A stretch of 64,000 nt of DNA from positions 1-64,000 of the forward strand of contig CADBHB010000003.1 of the NCBI GenBank assembly GCA_902794395.1, in the 5' to 3' direction. Below are positions 7,388-15,181 of this stretch, one piece after another. This DNA is from an uncultured Ruminococcus sp. (lineage in GTDB: Bacteria > Bacillota > Clostridia > Oscillospirales > Acutalibacteraceae). The notes beneath the pieces were generated by a model, which saw only the letters and a program-made list of their open reading frames with translations, was not told where the DNA came from and ran no database searches. Each line of letters starts with the position of its first letter. Positions within the stretch are counted from its first letter, which is position 1. The position numbers and the translations under genes were made by a program.

Positions 7388-8704
7388 TTATTTCGCTTCG
7401 TCGGCTATGCAGTCGTCCAGAGCTTTTATAATGGCTGCCTTGTCCATGTTCCTGCCGATGAACACCAGCTTGTTGGCGCGGTCGCCGTAAACGGGGTGCC
7501 ACGCGGCGGCTATGTCGGGGTTCATCTGAAGTATCTCGCGCCTGTCCTCCTCGGGGAAGGCGGCTATCCAGTCGCCGTCGTCGGTGGCGTACTTCTGCTT
7601 TCCGCTCTGCTCGAAGATGTAGGCGGTGTTGGGCGCTTCGGTGACCCAGAACAGTCCCTTTGCGCGGATTACCTCCTTGGGCCAGGCGTTGAACACGAAG
7701 TTCTCAAACTTCTCCTTGTTAAAGGGCTTGACGTTCATATACACAAAGGTGCCTATGCCGTATTCCTCGGCTTCGCCCTCTTCGTGGTGGTGATGGTGGT
7801 GATGATGATGACCGTGTTCGTGCTCGTGCTCATGCTCGTGCTCGTGCTCATGCTCGTGCTCGTGCTCGTGATCATGCTCGTGTTCATGCTCGTGCTCGTG
7901 CTCGTGCTCGTGCTCATGCTCGTCATCGTGCTCGTCGTGCATGGTTTCCGAGTTTTCGCCCTCAAGCTCCATCGCCTTTACCCAGCCCGCGCTCTGCATT
8001 ATCTTGCGCATGTCGAAGCTGTTGGTGGCGAGTACCTCGGCTACGTCGATCTTGCCGTAGTTGGTCTCGATGATCTTCGCCTCGGGCTGCAGCGCCCTGA
8101 TTACCTCCAGCACGGCTTTCTTTTCTTCGGGGGTGACCAGATCGACCTTGTTGAGGATGATCTTGGTGCAGTATTCTATCTGCTGTATCAGGAGGTTTTC
8201 AATGTCCTCCTCGTCGAGGTCGTCGTTGAGCAGCGCCTTGCCCGAGCCGAACTCGTCAGCCATGCGCTTGGCGTCGACGATGGTGGTAATGCTGTCCAGG
8301 TATGCTACTGCGGGAAGATTGGCCTGCGGCTGGGTGCCGTCGAGCATGCAGATAGAGCCTGCTATCGGACCGGGCTCGCAGATGCCGGACGCCTCTATCA
8401 AAATGTAGTCGAATTTTCCCGAGCGCGCCAGCTCGATTATCTGCTTCATCAGGTCTACCTTGAGGGTGCAGCAGATGCAGCCGTTTTGAAGGGGCACCAG
8501 GTTTTCGTCCTTCTGGGTCACCGCGCCGCCCTTGGCTATGAGCGAAGCGTCGATGTTGACCTCGCCGATGTCGTTGACGATAACGGCTACCTTGTAGCCC
8601 TGTTGGTTTGAGAGAATGTGATTAAGTACGGTGGTTTTGCCCGCGCCCAGATAGCCTGTCAGCAGGGAAACGGGAACCAGCTTCTTTTGCTTTTTCTTAA
8701 ACAT
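7388..8704 (-). CDS. G3E-family (CobW/COG0523) metal-chaperone GTPase with a His/Glu-repeat region
   Basis: 438 residues when started at the ATG behind AGGAGGAAAGTT. Walker A is GYLGAGKTT (residues 17-25), the metal-binding motif is C76-I-C78-C79 in the GCICC position, and the guanine-specificity motif is NKVD. A stretch of roughly 55 residues made mostly of Glu-His pairs and ending in nine consecutive histidines separates the GTPase from a CobW C-terminal domain (KGLFWV...). Such proteins deliver or sense zinc, nickel or cobalt, using the His-rich loop as a metal store. The metal cannot be told from sequence, and no metalloenzyme gene is adjacent. The promoter abuts a palindromic repeat. Confidence 0.9.
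   Translation of the reverse strand: MFKKKQKKLVPVSLLTGYLGAGKTTVLNHILSNQQGYKVAVIVNDIGEVNIDASLIAKGGAVTQKDENLVPLQNGCICCTLKVDLMKQIIELARSGKFDYILIEASGICEPGPIAGSICMLDGTQPQANLPAVAYLDSITTIVDAKRMADEFGSGKALLNDDLDEEDIENLLIQQIEYCTKIILNKVDLVTPEEKKAVLEVIRALQPEAKIIETNYGKIDVAEVLATNSFDMRKIMQSAGWVKAMELEGENSETMHDEHDDEHEHEHEHEHEHEHEHDHEHEHEHEHEHEHEHEHEHGHHHHHHHHHEEGEAEEYGIGTFVYMNVKPFNKEKFENFVFNAWPKEVIRAKGLFWVTEAPNTAYIFEQSGKQKYATDDGDWIAAFPEEDRREILQMNPDIAAAWHPVYGDRANKLVFIGRNMDKAAIIKALDDCIADEAK
7785..7942 (-). repeat. Tandem hexanucleotide repeat encoding (Glu-His)n and polyHis
   Basis: On the plus strand the sequence is a run of GTGCTC units with occasional ATG or ATC variants, followed by CAC/CAT codons read on the minus strand. 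It encodes the metal-binding loop of the G3E protein and stays in frame throughout. Because units are 6 bases, gain or loss of units changes loop length without breaking the frame. Confidence 0.9.
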
Positions 8705-8735
8705 AACTTTCCTCCTGTTTTTTTCTACGCTCCTT

Positions 8736-8764
8736 ATAATAACGCTTTTTTTCGGATTTTGCAA
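8736..8764 (-). promoter_or_regulatory. Promoter of the G3E GTPase gene
   Basis: Minus-strand TTGCAA (8759-8764) and TATTAT (8736-8741) are 17 bases apart, about 30 bases ahead of the AGGAGG site. The -35 lies 3 bases from the edge of the MITE-like element. No clear Zur-type palindrome overlaps it. Confidence 0.5.
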
Positions 8765-8767
8765 GCC

Positions 8768-8929
8768 TAATACTAAACTCAAATAAAAAATAGACAATCT
8801 TTGCGGTCTGTTTTCCGCAATACTTCGTTGTCGTCCTTGCAAGGCGCCAGCCTTGCGGCGTCCTTCGCCTCGTCTTGCGAAAATTATCCTCGCAAATCTT
8901 TGTCCACTTTTTATCTGAGATTAGTGTAA
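8768..8929. repeat. MITE-like palindromic element, about 160 bp
   Basis: The two ends (about 8768-8804 and 8891-8929) are imperfect inverted repeats: the left TACTAAACTC-AAATAAAAAAT-GACAA matches the reverse complement of the right end at roughly 26 of 32 bases in its outer part. The centre holds a second perfect stem, GCAAGGC-GCCA-GCCTTGC, so the whole element can fold into one long hairpin. It has no coding capacity. It lies between the tadA terminator and the G3E promoter. Terminal repeats, small size and palindromic centre suggest a non-autonomous mobile repeat; a transposase partner is not in the window. Confidence 0.6.
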
Positions 8930-8962
8930 AAAGAGCGGGAACCGAATATTTTCAGTTCCCGC
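8926..8962 (-). terminator. Intrinsic terminator of the CPBP-tadA operon
   Basis: On the minus strand GCGGGAAC pairs with GTTCCCGC around a short loop, followed by TCTTTTTA, just after the tadA stop. Confidence 0.8.
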
Positions 8963-8971
8963 GGTGTGGCT

Positions 8972-9418
8972 TTATCTCAGTTTTTTAAAAAATTCCTTCA
9001 ATATCCCCGCACATTCCTCCGCCAAAATTCCGCCCTCAAACCTCGGCTTGAAGCTGTAGGGCATTTCAAACAGGTTGGTCACGGTGCCGCAGGAGCCGTT
9101 TTTGAAGTCGTAGGCGCCGAAATACACCTCGGGGATGTGGGCGTTGAGTATGGCGCCCGCGCACATGGGGCAGGGCTCAAGGGTGACATACAGGGCACAG
9201 TCCCACAGCCGCCAGCCCCTAAGGGCGGTGCAGGCGTTGTTTATCGCGTCGGTCTCGGCGTGCCAAAGGGCGTTTTTGGTTTTTTCGCGGCGGTTCCTGC
9301 CGGTGGCGATAATGTCGCCCTTCCTCACTATCACGGCGCCCACGGGCACCTCGCCCTCCTCAAAGGCGGCGCGCGCCAGCTTCAGGGCTTCGCGCATATA
9401 CAGCTCTTTATCGTTCAT
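8972..9418 (-). CDS. tadA: tRNA-specific adenosine deaminase
   Basis: 148 residues. TadA converts adenosine 34 to inosine in tRNA-Arg(ACG) anticodons. The cytidine-deaminase zinc site is complete: His53-Ala-Glu55 (HAETDAI) and Cys83-Pro-Met-Cys86 (PCPMCAGAI). The N-terminal MREALKLARAAFEEGEVPVGAV is typical of the family. It follows the CPBP protease gene by 7 bases and ends at a strong terminator, so the two form an operon. Confidence 0.95.
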   Translation of the reverse strand: MNDKELYMREALKLARAAFEEGEVPVGAVIVRKGDIIATGRNRREKTKNALWHAETDAINNACTALRGWRLWDCALYVTLEPCPMCAGAILNAHIPEVYFGAYDFKNGSCGTVTNLFEMPYSFKPRFEGGILAEECAGILKEFFKKLR

Positions 9419-9425
9419 GGCTCAC

Positions 9426-10520
9426 CTAAAAGGGCAAAACGCTCGAAAAAGCCGAGGTCATTGTTTTGCGTATCTCCGAGGGCAGCAGGTAGTATACCGT
9501 TTCCGCGAAGAACAGGCACAGCGAGATTATTACGCCCGCCGAGGTGAAAAACAGCCTGAGCTTTTCGCGGAAGGAGAGGATGTCGGTGGAGGAAAAGCTG
9601 TTTTTGTCGCCGTTGGCTGTCCTGAAAAAATGACTGTCGGTTTTGGCGAAGAACACGTAAGACACAAAGCCCGCTGTGCAGAAAAACAGTATCAGCCCCA
9701 TGCGTATGAGCTGGATGGTGCCTTCATCAAAGGCGGAATTGCTGATGAGAATGTCCTCGACCACAGCGTAGAAATTATTGATGAAGTGGATGGTCACAGA
9801 GGGGATGATAGAGTTTGCCTTGCAGTCCGTAAAGGCGAAAATAAGCCCCAGCACAAAGGCGAAAACTATCTGCGTGGTGTTGCCGTGCATGGCTCCGAAC
9901 AGCAGCGCAGAGGCAAAGATGGCAAAGGCGTCGCCGTATTTTCTCAGCGCGCCCATGACTACTCCGCGAAACGCAAATTCCTCCGCAAGCGCGGGCACAA
10001 CCGCCGTTGAAATCACGTAGAGCACCATTTCGGGCACGCCCCGGGTGTCGGTGGACTGCTGGGCGTAGTTTTTCAGCATGAATATCGAGATGTTGCTGTC
10101 AAACAGCGCCGCCATGTTGTTGGCTATCATCGCGGCTCCCATTCCCAGCAGCACCAAGGGCGCCAGAACGCCGGGCTTCACAAAGCTCTCGGTAAGACCC
10201 TCGCTCAGTTTGCGGCGGAAGATCAGCTTGTAAAAAAATGCCGCAAGCAGGGGCGCGAACACGCAGGCTGCGGTCTGTATCAAAAACAGTAACGCGGTCT
10301 GATTTTCCTCGGTGGCGATGCGCATCGAGGAGACCAAATCCGCAAGCGAGCCGGCGGTCTGCTGCAGGGTGAGGTAGTAGATCAGCACAAAAATGCCGAT
10401 GGCGGTGCACGTCCTGCGCAGAGAGCGCTTTTCGCCGAGCCTCAGGGCTTCCTCGGGGTCGGCGCCCGCAAAAGCGGGGGACGCAGAGCGCGTGCCGTAC
10501 AGATTATCATTATTTTGCAT
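9426..10520 (-). CDS. CPBP-family intramembrane metalloprotease
   Basis: 364 residues from the ATG at complement 10518-10520, chosen because GGAG lies 7 bases upstream; an upstream ATG at 10604 would pass through a GC hairpin. At least eight hydrophobic segments are visible. The CPBP/Abi motifs are present: EEFAFRGVV (the EExxxR motif), a later FGAMHGN and a third motif with INNFYA. These are the glutamate and histidine residues of Rce1/CAAX-type proteases. Bacterial members process bacteriocins or act in membrane proteolysis; no bacteriocin genes are nearby, so the substrate is unknown. Confidence 0.88.
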   Translation of the reverse strand: MQNNDNLYGTRSASPAFAGADPEEALRLGEKRSLRRTCTAIGIFVLIYYLTLQQTAGSLADLVSSMRIATEENQTALLFLIQTAACVFAPLLAAFFYKLIFRRKLSEGLTESFVKPGVLAPLVLLGMGAAMIANNMAALFDSNISIFMLKNYAQQSTDTRGVPEMVLYVISTAVVPALAEEFAFRGVVMGALRKYGDAFAIFASALLFGAMHGNTTQIVFAFVLGLIFAFTDCKANSIIPSVTIHFINNFYAVVEDILISNSAFDEGTIQLIRMGLILFFCTAGFVSYVFFAKTDSHFFRTANGDKNSFSSTDILSFREKLRLFFTSAGVIISLCLFFAETVYYLLPSEIRKTMTSAFSSVLPF

Positions 10521-10541
10521 AGTATCACTCCGTTGTAAAAT

Positions 10542-10569
10542 GCGGCGCGCACCTCGGGCGTGCGCCGCG
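10542..10569. other. GC-rich hairpin in a divergent intergenic region
   Basis: GCGGCGCGCAC and GTGCGCCGC can pair with one bulged base around CTCGGG. No T-run follows on either strand, so it is not a clear terminator. It lies between the CPBP start and the cytidylyltransferase promoter. Confidence 0.4.
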
Positions 10570-10646
10570 ATATATATTGTATCATAATAAATCGGGATTT
10601 TCAAGGGAGAATAAAAGGTGCGTACGCTTGTTTACAAGACTGTAAA

Positions 10647-10675
10647 TTGACAAAAGACGCTTTTGGTGGTACAGT
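10647..10675 (+). promoter_or_regulatory. Promoter of the first polymer-precursor genes
   Basis: TTGACA (10647-10652) and TACAGT (10670-10675) are separated by 17 bases, about 45 bases ahead of the cytidylyltransferase start. A GATAAT lies just after the -10 box. Confidence 0.6.
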
Positions 10676-10719
10676 GATAATAGCTAATAGTGTAACTATG
10701 TCCAAAAGGAGTTATGCGC

Positions 10720-11460
10720 ATGATTACCGCGATGTTATTTGCCGGCGGCAGCGGCGTAAGAATGGAATCCTCAGATCTGCCCAAGCAGTTTTTGGAGGTC
10801 GGCGGAAAGCCCATCATCATCCACACGATGGAGCATTTTGCGGGCCATCCCAGGGTGGACGCCATCGTTGTTGCCTGCAAGGAGGACTGGATAGATTATC
10901 TCAAGGAGCTTATCGTAAAATTCAACGTGCCCAAGGTAAGGGCGATAGTGCCCGGCGGGCCAAACGGCTTCGACTCTATCCACAACGGTGTGGTCGCCAC
11001 GGCGCAGTTTTCCCTTAACGGTGACGACCTTATTTTGATTTGCGACGGCGTGCGTCCCATGCTCTCGGAAAAGCTTATCACCGACTGCATCGAGCACACC
11101 ATTAAATACAAGACCGCGGTGCCCGTGACTCCCAGTATCGACTCGCTGCTCTACAGCACCGACGGCGAGACCTGCGGCAAAAGCTACGCGCGCAACACCA
11201 TGTTCATCACCCAGGCGCCGCAGGGCTATACGATGGAGCGGATACTGTGGGCGCACGAGGAGGCTTACAAGCGGGGCATCCTCAATCCCGTGTCGTCCAG
11301 CGAGCTGTTCATAGAGCTGGGCGAGAAGGTGCATATCTTCCGCGGCGAGCGCTTCAACATCAAGGTGACCACCCCTGAGGACCTCATCACCCTGCGCTCG
11401 CAGTTCTATTATGAAAACTACAAGAGATTTGCCAAGGAAGAGCTGAAATATGGAATATAA
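10720..11460 (+). CDS. Divergent IspD/TarI-family cytidylyltransferase
   Basis: 246 residues with the IspD nucleotidyltransferase fold: the P-loop-like LFAGGSGVRM, the PKQFLEVGGKP lysine segment, and NIKVTTPEDL near the end. The region that reads HDAARP in IspD/TarI reads ICDGVRP here, and the usual TDEAS stretch reads VSSSEL, so active-site chemistry or the acceptor may differ. I choose the second ATG (10720) because AGGAG is 8 bases ahead of it but only 2 ahead of the first ATG. It overlaps the epimerase gene by 11 bases. Likely it activates a phosphorylated polyol or sugar for a surface polymer; the acceptor is unknown. Confidence 0.78.
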   Translation: MITAMLFAGGSGVRMESSDLPKQFLEVGGKPIIIHTMEHFAGHPRVDAIVVACKEDWIDYLKELIVKFNVPKVRAIVPGGPNGFDSIHNGVVATAQFSLNGDDLILICDGVRPMLSEKLITDCIEHTIKYKTAVPVTPSIDSLLYSTDGETCGKSYARNTMFITQAPQGYTMERILWAHEEAYKRGILNPVSSSELFIELGEKVHIFRGERFNIKVTTPEDLITLRSQFYYENYKRFAKEELKYGI

Positions 11461-12538
11461 GGTTAAGGACTGCGTAAAGCAGAGCGTGTTTTCCGATCTG
11501 CTCGAGATCGCCGACTGCGACAGCTTAAAGCCGCTCAAAAACACCTCGGTGCTCATTACGGGCGCAGGCGGCTTCATAGGCTTTTATCTGGCGGCGGCGC
11601 TGCTGCTGCGCAACGATCTGTTTGACGATTGCATCAAGGTGACGGCGCTGGTCAGGAACAAAGAAAGGGCAGAGGCAAAGTTCGGCAGGCTGCTGTCGCG
11701 CGGCGACATTTCGCTGTGCGTGCAGGACGTGACCGAGCCGATAGCGGCTCAGCCTGCGGACTATGTGATCCACGCCGCCAGTCAGGCGAGCAATATACAG
11801 TTTGAAAACGACCCCGTGGGCACTATAAACGCCAACCTCACGGGCACCTCAAACGTGCTGGAGTATGCCCGGCGCAGCCAAAGCCGCGCGGTGCTCGCGG
11901 TGTCCAGCCTGAAGGTGTACGGCACCGTTTACGGCGGCGCCGAAAAGCTGAGCGAGAGCGACAGCGGCTATATCGACTTCACCTCATACAAAAACTGCTA
12001 CGCCATGGGCAAGCGCGCGTCCGAAACCCTGGCAGCCAGCTACTGCAGCGAATACGGTATGCACGTTAAGATCGCGCGTCCGGCGTACATCTACGGCGCG
12101 GCGTCCCTCGACGACGACCGCGTGTGGGCGCAGTTTATCGCTAACATCGTGCGCGGACAGGACATCCTGCTCAAATCCAACGGCGCGGCAAAGCGCTCCT
12201 TCTGCTATGTGACGGACACCGCCTCGGCGCTGCTGCACATCATGCTTTACGGCGAGGACGCCGTGCCCTACAATATCTCTAACGAAATGTCCGACATAAC
12301 CATAAGGGGCTTTGCCAAGGCTGCCTGCGAGGCGCTGCCCGAGCGCGGCATAAAGCTCAGCTTTGCCGATCCCGCCGACGAAAAGGAGCCCGAGCAGCTA
12401 GTCACTCCGCTGGCGCAGGTGCCCGAGATACTCGACAACTCACGCCTGAGGGCGCTGGGATGGGAGCCCAAGGTGGCTTTGGCAGACGGCATCCGCCGCT
12501 CGGTGAGGGTTTTGGAGGAGAGCCCCGCTGACCGATGA
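11450..12538 (+). CDS. NAD-dependent epimerase/dehydratase (extended SDR family)
   Basis: 362 residues. The nucleotide-binding motif is LITGAGGFIGFYL near residue 35, preceded by a 30-residue leader seen in several surface-sugar SDRs. The HAASQAS strand, a serine in VSSLKVYG and the catalytic YxxxK (YAMGKRASE) are present, and a later segment RPAYIYGA is typical of NDP-sugar epimerases and dehydratases. Translation is coupled to the preceding cytidylyltransferase by an 11-base overlap, so the two act in one pathway. The exact sugar nucleotide cannot be read from sequence. Confidence 0.82.
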   Translation: MEYKVKDCVKQSVFSDLLEIADCDSLKPLKNTSVLITGAGGFIGFYLAAALLLRNDLFDDCIKVTALVRNKERAEAKFGRLLSRGDISLCVQDVTEPIAAQPADYVIHAASQASNIQFENDPVGTINANLTGTSNVLEYARRSQSRAVLAVSSLKVYGTVYGGAEKLSESDSGYIDFTSYKNCYAMGKRASETLAASYCSEYGMHVKIARPAYIYGAASLDDDRVWAQFIANIVRGQDILLKSNGAAKRSFCYVTDTASALLHIMLYGEDAVPYNISNEMSDITIRGFAKAACEALPERGIKLSFADPADEKEPEQLVTPLAQVPEILDNSRLRALGWEPKVALADGIRRSVRVLEESPADR

Positions 12539-12586
12539 TTCATAATATTTTGCTGCCCCTGTCCTTTTTTCGGTTTATTTTGACAA

Positions 12587-12615
12587 TTGACCTTTACAAT
12601 GGGGTATGGTATAAT
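12587..12615 (+). promoter_or_regulatory. Strong sigma-A promoter of the TarI-like operon
   Basis: TTGACC (12587-12592) and perfect TATAAT (12610-12615) at 17 bp, about 100 bases ahead of the coding start. The leader between contains GC-rich CGCGCGGC/GCGCGGCGC segments that could fold. Confidence 0.75.
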
Positions 12616-12713
12616 TATCATTTGAGAAATACGCTCAGGGCGCTGCCTCGCGCGGCAAAAAGCGCGGCGCGGCCCCGGTGACGCAGACATATTGAGGAAA
12701 GGAACCGGATAGC

Positions 12714-13409
12714 ATGAATACCGCCATTATCCTTGCGGGAGGCGTGGGAAGCCGCATGGGCGTTGACCGTCCCAAACAGTTTTTGATGGTACAGGACAAG
12801 CCCATCATCTCATATTGCTTCGATATTTTTCAAAAGCACAGCGAAATCGACTGCATCGTTGTCGTTGTCAGCGAACAGTGGCAGGGCTTTGTGGAGGAGT
12901 ACGCCGCGAAATACGGCGTCGACAAGATCCGCGGCTATGCCCCCGCGGGCAAGACCAGACAACATTCTATATACAACGGGCTTAAGTGCATCGCCGAAAA
13001 CTGCCCCGACACCGACATAGTCATCGTTCACGACGCGGCGCGTCCGCTGGTGTCCGACGAGATAATCTCCGAGTGCGTCAGGGGAGCCGAGGAGTACGAC
13101 GGCGCCATGCCCGTTATCACCGTGAAGGACACGGTGTACCGCAGCAAGGACGGCGTCATCATCGAGCAGCTGCTCAAGCGCAGCGAGCTGTTCGCGGGTC
13201 AGGCGCCCGAGAGCTTCAAGTTCAAAAAATACTATCAGATACATAACGAGGTCACCGACGAGGAGATCGGCGCTACGGCGGGCAGCAGCGAGATAGCTTA
13301 CCGCCACGGCATGGAGATCCGCATGGTCAAGGGCAGCGAACGCAACCTTAAGATAACCACCATAGAGGATCTGGAGACCTTTGAGTCTATTTTGAAAGGC
13401 GGGAACTGA
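12714..13409 (+). CDS. IspD/TarI-family cytidylyltransferase (candidate ribitol-5-phosphate cytidylyltransferase)
   Basis: 231 residues, full length for IspD or TarI. Seen: ILAGGVGSRMG, RPKQFLMVQDKP, the classic HDAARPLVS, VKDTVYRS, GQAPESFKF and NLKITTIEDL. The IspD TDEAS position reads TAGSSE. IspD makes CDP-methylerythritol for isoprenoids; TarI makes CDP-ribitol for wall teichoic acid. The neighbours (a TarJ-like dehydrogenase 1 base downstream, a pentose-phosphate epimerase and a polyol-phosphate polymerase) favour TarI. A true IspD role remains possible. An AGGAAAGG site precedes the ATG. Confidence 0.8.
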   Translation: MNTAIILAGGVGSRMGVDRPKQFLMVQDKPIISYCFDIFQKHSEIDCIVVVVSEQWQGFVEEYAAKYGVDKIRGYAPAGKTRQHSIYNGLKCIAENCPDTDIVIVHDAARPLVSDEIISECVRGAEEYDGAMPVITVKDTVYRSKDGVIIEQLLKRSELFAGQAPESFKFKKYYQIHNEVTDEEIGATAGSSEIAYRHGMEIRMVKGSERNLKITTIEDLETFESILKGGN

Positions 13410-13410
13410 G

Positions 13411-14460
13411 ATGGAAACCATGAAAGCAAGAGTGCTTCGCGGTGTGGGCGAGCTGGAATACTGCGACTATCCCATGCCCGAGGTAAAGAGCGACGAGGTG
13501 CTGTTCAGGGTACGCGCCTGCGGCATCTGCGGCTCCGACATCCCGCGCATCTTCGTAAACGGCACCTATCACTTCCCGACCATTCCCGGACACGAGTTTT
13601 CGGGCGAGGTCGTCGGTGTGGGCGACGATAAAAACAAAGACCTTATCGGCATGAGGGCAACGGTTTTTCCGCTTATACCCTGCATGCACTGCGAAAACTG
13701 CAACAACGGCAGCTATGAGATGTGCAAGAGCTACGACTACCTCGGCTCGCGCAGCGACGGCGCCTACGCGCAGTATGTGCGCGTGCCCGTTTGGAACCTC
13801 GTGCCCATACCCGACAACGTATCCTTTGAGGTCGCCGCCATGACCGAGCCCTGCGCTGTGGCGCTGCACGCGCTCAGACGCGCTCAAATCGAGGTGGGCG
13901 ACAACGTGGTCATCTACGGCCCCGGCACCATAGGTATGCTTATAGCCCAGTGGGCGAGAGCCTGGGGCGCGCGCGTGCTGCTGGTTGGCACCGACGTCAA
14001 CAACTGGGATTTTATTGAAAGCCTCGGCTTTACCGAATACTGCAACTCCTCGCGCGAAAACGCCATCGAGTGGGTCAGGAGCATGACCGGCGGCGTCGGC
14101 GCGGACGTAGCTATAGAGGCGGTGGGTATACCGCTCACCGCGTGCAACTGTCTTGAGTCGGCTGCGTCGGGCGGCAAGGTCATCTTTGTGGGCAATCCCC
14201 ACGGCGACTTCACCTTCCCGCAGAACACCTATTGGCAGATACTCAGAAAGCAGCTGCAAATCTTCGGCACCTGGAACTCAAGCTACAGCGACACCCACAA
14301 AAGCGACTGGAACATGGTGGTGGACGCGCTGTCAAAGGGCACGGTAGACGCCGAAAAGCTAATAACACACCGCTTCACCCTTGCGGATATGGACAAGGGT
14401 CTGGATATTATGAAAAACAACACCGAATTTTTCGCAAAGGTCATGGTCGTAATAGAGTAA
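13411..14460 (+). CDS. Zinc-dependent medium-chain dehydrogenase (TarJ/GatD-like)
   Basis: 349 residues. The catalytic zinc ligands are in CGICGSD and PGHEFSGE; the structural zinc cysteines are in CMHCENCNNGSYEMC. The Rossmann motif is GPGTIGM followed by a GTDV strand. The ACGICGSDIPR and GTYHFP stretches recall galactitol-1-phosphate 5-dehydrogenase and TarJ, which reduces ribulose-5-phosphate to ribitol-5-phosphate with NADPH. The gene starts 1 base after the TarI-like cytidylyltransferase and 9 bases before the epimerase-like gene, so a TarJ role is the best inference. Threonine- or sorbitol-dehydrogenase activity is less likely. Confidence 0.8.
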   Translation: METMKARVLRGVGELEYCDYPMPEVKSDEVLFRVRACGICGSDIPRIFVNGTYHFPTIPGHEFSGEVVGVGDDKNKDLIGMRATVFPLIPCMHCENCNNGSYEMCKSYDYLGSRSDGAYAQYVRVPVWNLVPIPDNVSFEVAAMTEPCAVALHALRRAQIEVGDNVVIYGPGTIGMLIAQWARAWGARVLLVGTDVNNWDFIESLGFTEYCNSSRENAIEWVRSMTGGVGADVAIEAVGIPLTACNCLESAASGGKVIFVGNPHGDFTFPQNTYWQILRKQLQIFGTWNSSYSDTHKSDWNMVVDALSKGTVDAEKLITHRFTLADMDKGLDIMKNNTEFFAKVMVVIE

Positions 14461-14469
14461 GGAGCTTTT

Positions 14470-15135
14470 ATGAGAGGGTTATTGTCTCCGTCGCTGATGT
14501 GCGCCGATGTGCTCAACCTCGAGCATGAGCTGACGGTTCTCGACAATCTGGGCGTGGAATACATCCACCTCGATTTTATGGACAATCATTTCGTCCCCAA
14601 CATAACGCTTGACACGGGCTTGATAAAAGCGACAAAAACCGTGCTCAGACACATGAGAAGGGACATACATATCATGGCGTTTCATCCGGAGCAGTACTTC
14701 GACCGCATGGAGATAGGCGAGGGCGACATAGTTTCCGTGCATTATGAGGCGTGCGACAACCTCGAGGAGGTCATGGCTGACATCCGCAGCCGCGGCGCTT
14801 CGCCGTTTCTGGCTATCAGCCCCGACACCGACGCCGACGTTATAAAGGACTATTTCGACATCATCGACGGCGTGCTGGTAATGACGGTGTACCCGGGCTT
14901 TGCGGGGCGCCCCATCGTACCGGGCAGCTTTGAAAAGCTGACCGCCGTTAGAAAGCTTATCGACGAGAGCGGACGCGACCTGCTGATGGAGGTCGACGGC
15001 CACGTAAGCTGGGACCTGTGCCAGAGGATGCGCGCCTGCGGAGCCGATATTTTTGTAGCCGGCTCCTCATCTCTGTACCAGAAGGGGCTCGACATTGTTG
15101 AAGCCGTTGAAAAAATGAGCGAGCTGGTCAAGTAA
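14470..15135 (+). CDS. Ribulose-phosphate 3-epimerase family protein
   Basis: 221 residues of the Rpe TIM barrel. Metal and catalytic residues are present: the Ser in SPSLMCAD, His and Asp in YIHLDFMDNHFVPN, the DIHIM strand, and the Asp in MEVDGHVS. The phosphate-binding GFAGRPIVPGS and AGSSSLYQ segments also fit. Canonical Rpe has EVDGG where this has EVDGH, and MSVNPGFGGQ where this has MTVYPGFAGR, so this looks like a specialised paralogue. In this operon it would supply ribulose-5-phosphate from xylulose-5-phosphate to the TarJ-like enzyme. Allulose-6-phosphate epimerase is an alternative. Confidence 0.8.
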   Translation: MRGLLSPSLMCADVLNLEHELTVLDNLGVEYIHLDFMDNHFVPNITLDTGLIKATKTVLRHMRRDIHIMAFHPEQYFDRMEIGEGDIVSVHYEACDNLEEVMADIRSRGASPFLAISPDTDADVIKDYFDIIDGVLVMTVYPGFAGRPIVPGSFEKLTAVRKLIDESGRDLLMEVDGHVSWDLCQRMRACGADIFVAGSSSLYQKGLDIVEAVEKMSELVK

Positions 15136-15181
15136 ATGCCGCGCGCGGCTGCTTGATTTGCCCGACTGAAAATCTTACCGT

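Noticed and set aside
7785-7942. Short tandem units at first sight resembling a CRISPR or minisatellite array
   Set aside because: The unit is 6 bases without spacers and reads in frame as Glu-His within a gene.
7193-8611. A 472-codon plus-strand frame across the G3E gene with a long Val/Leu/Met run
   Set aside because: The Val-Leu-rich run is the complement of the Glu-His repeat. The minus-strand protein has clear GTPase motifs and a good start site.
8700-8770. Zur or other metal-regulator operator at the G3E promoter
   Set aside because: No palindrome matching a known Zur, NikR or Fur box overlaps the promoter.
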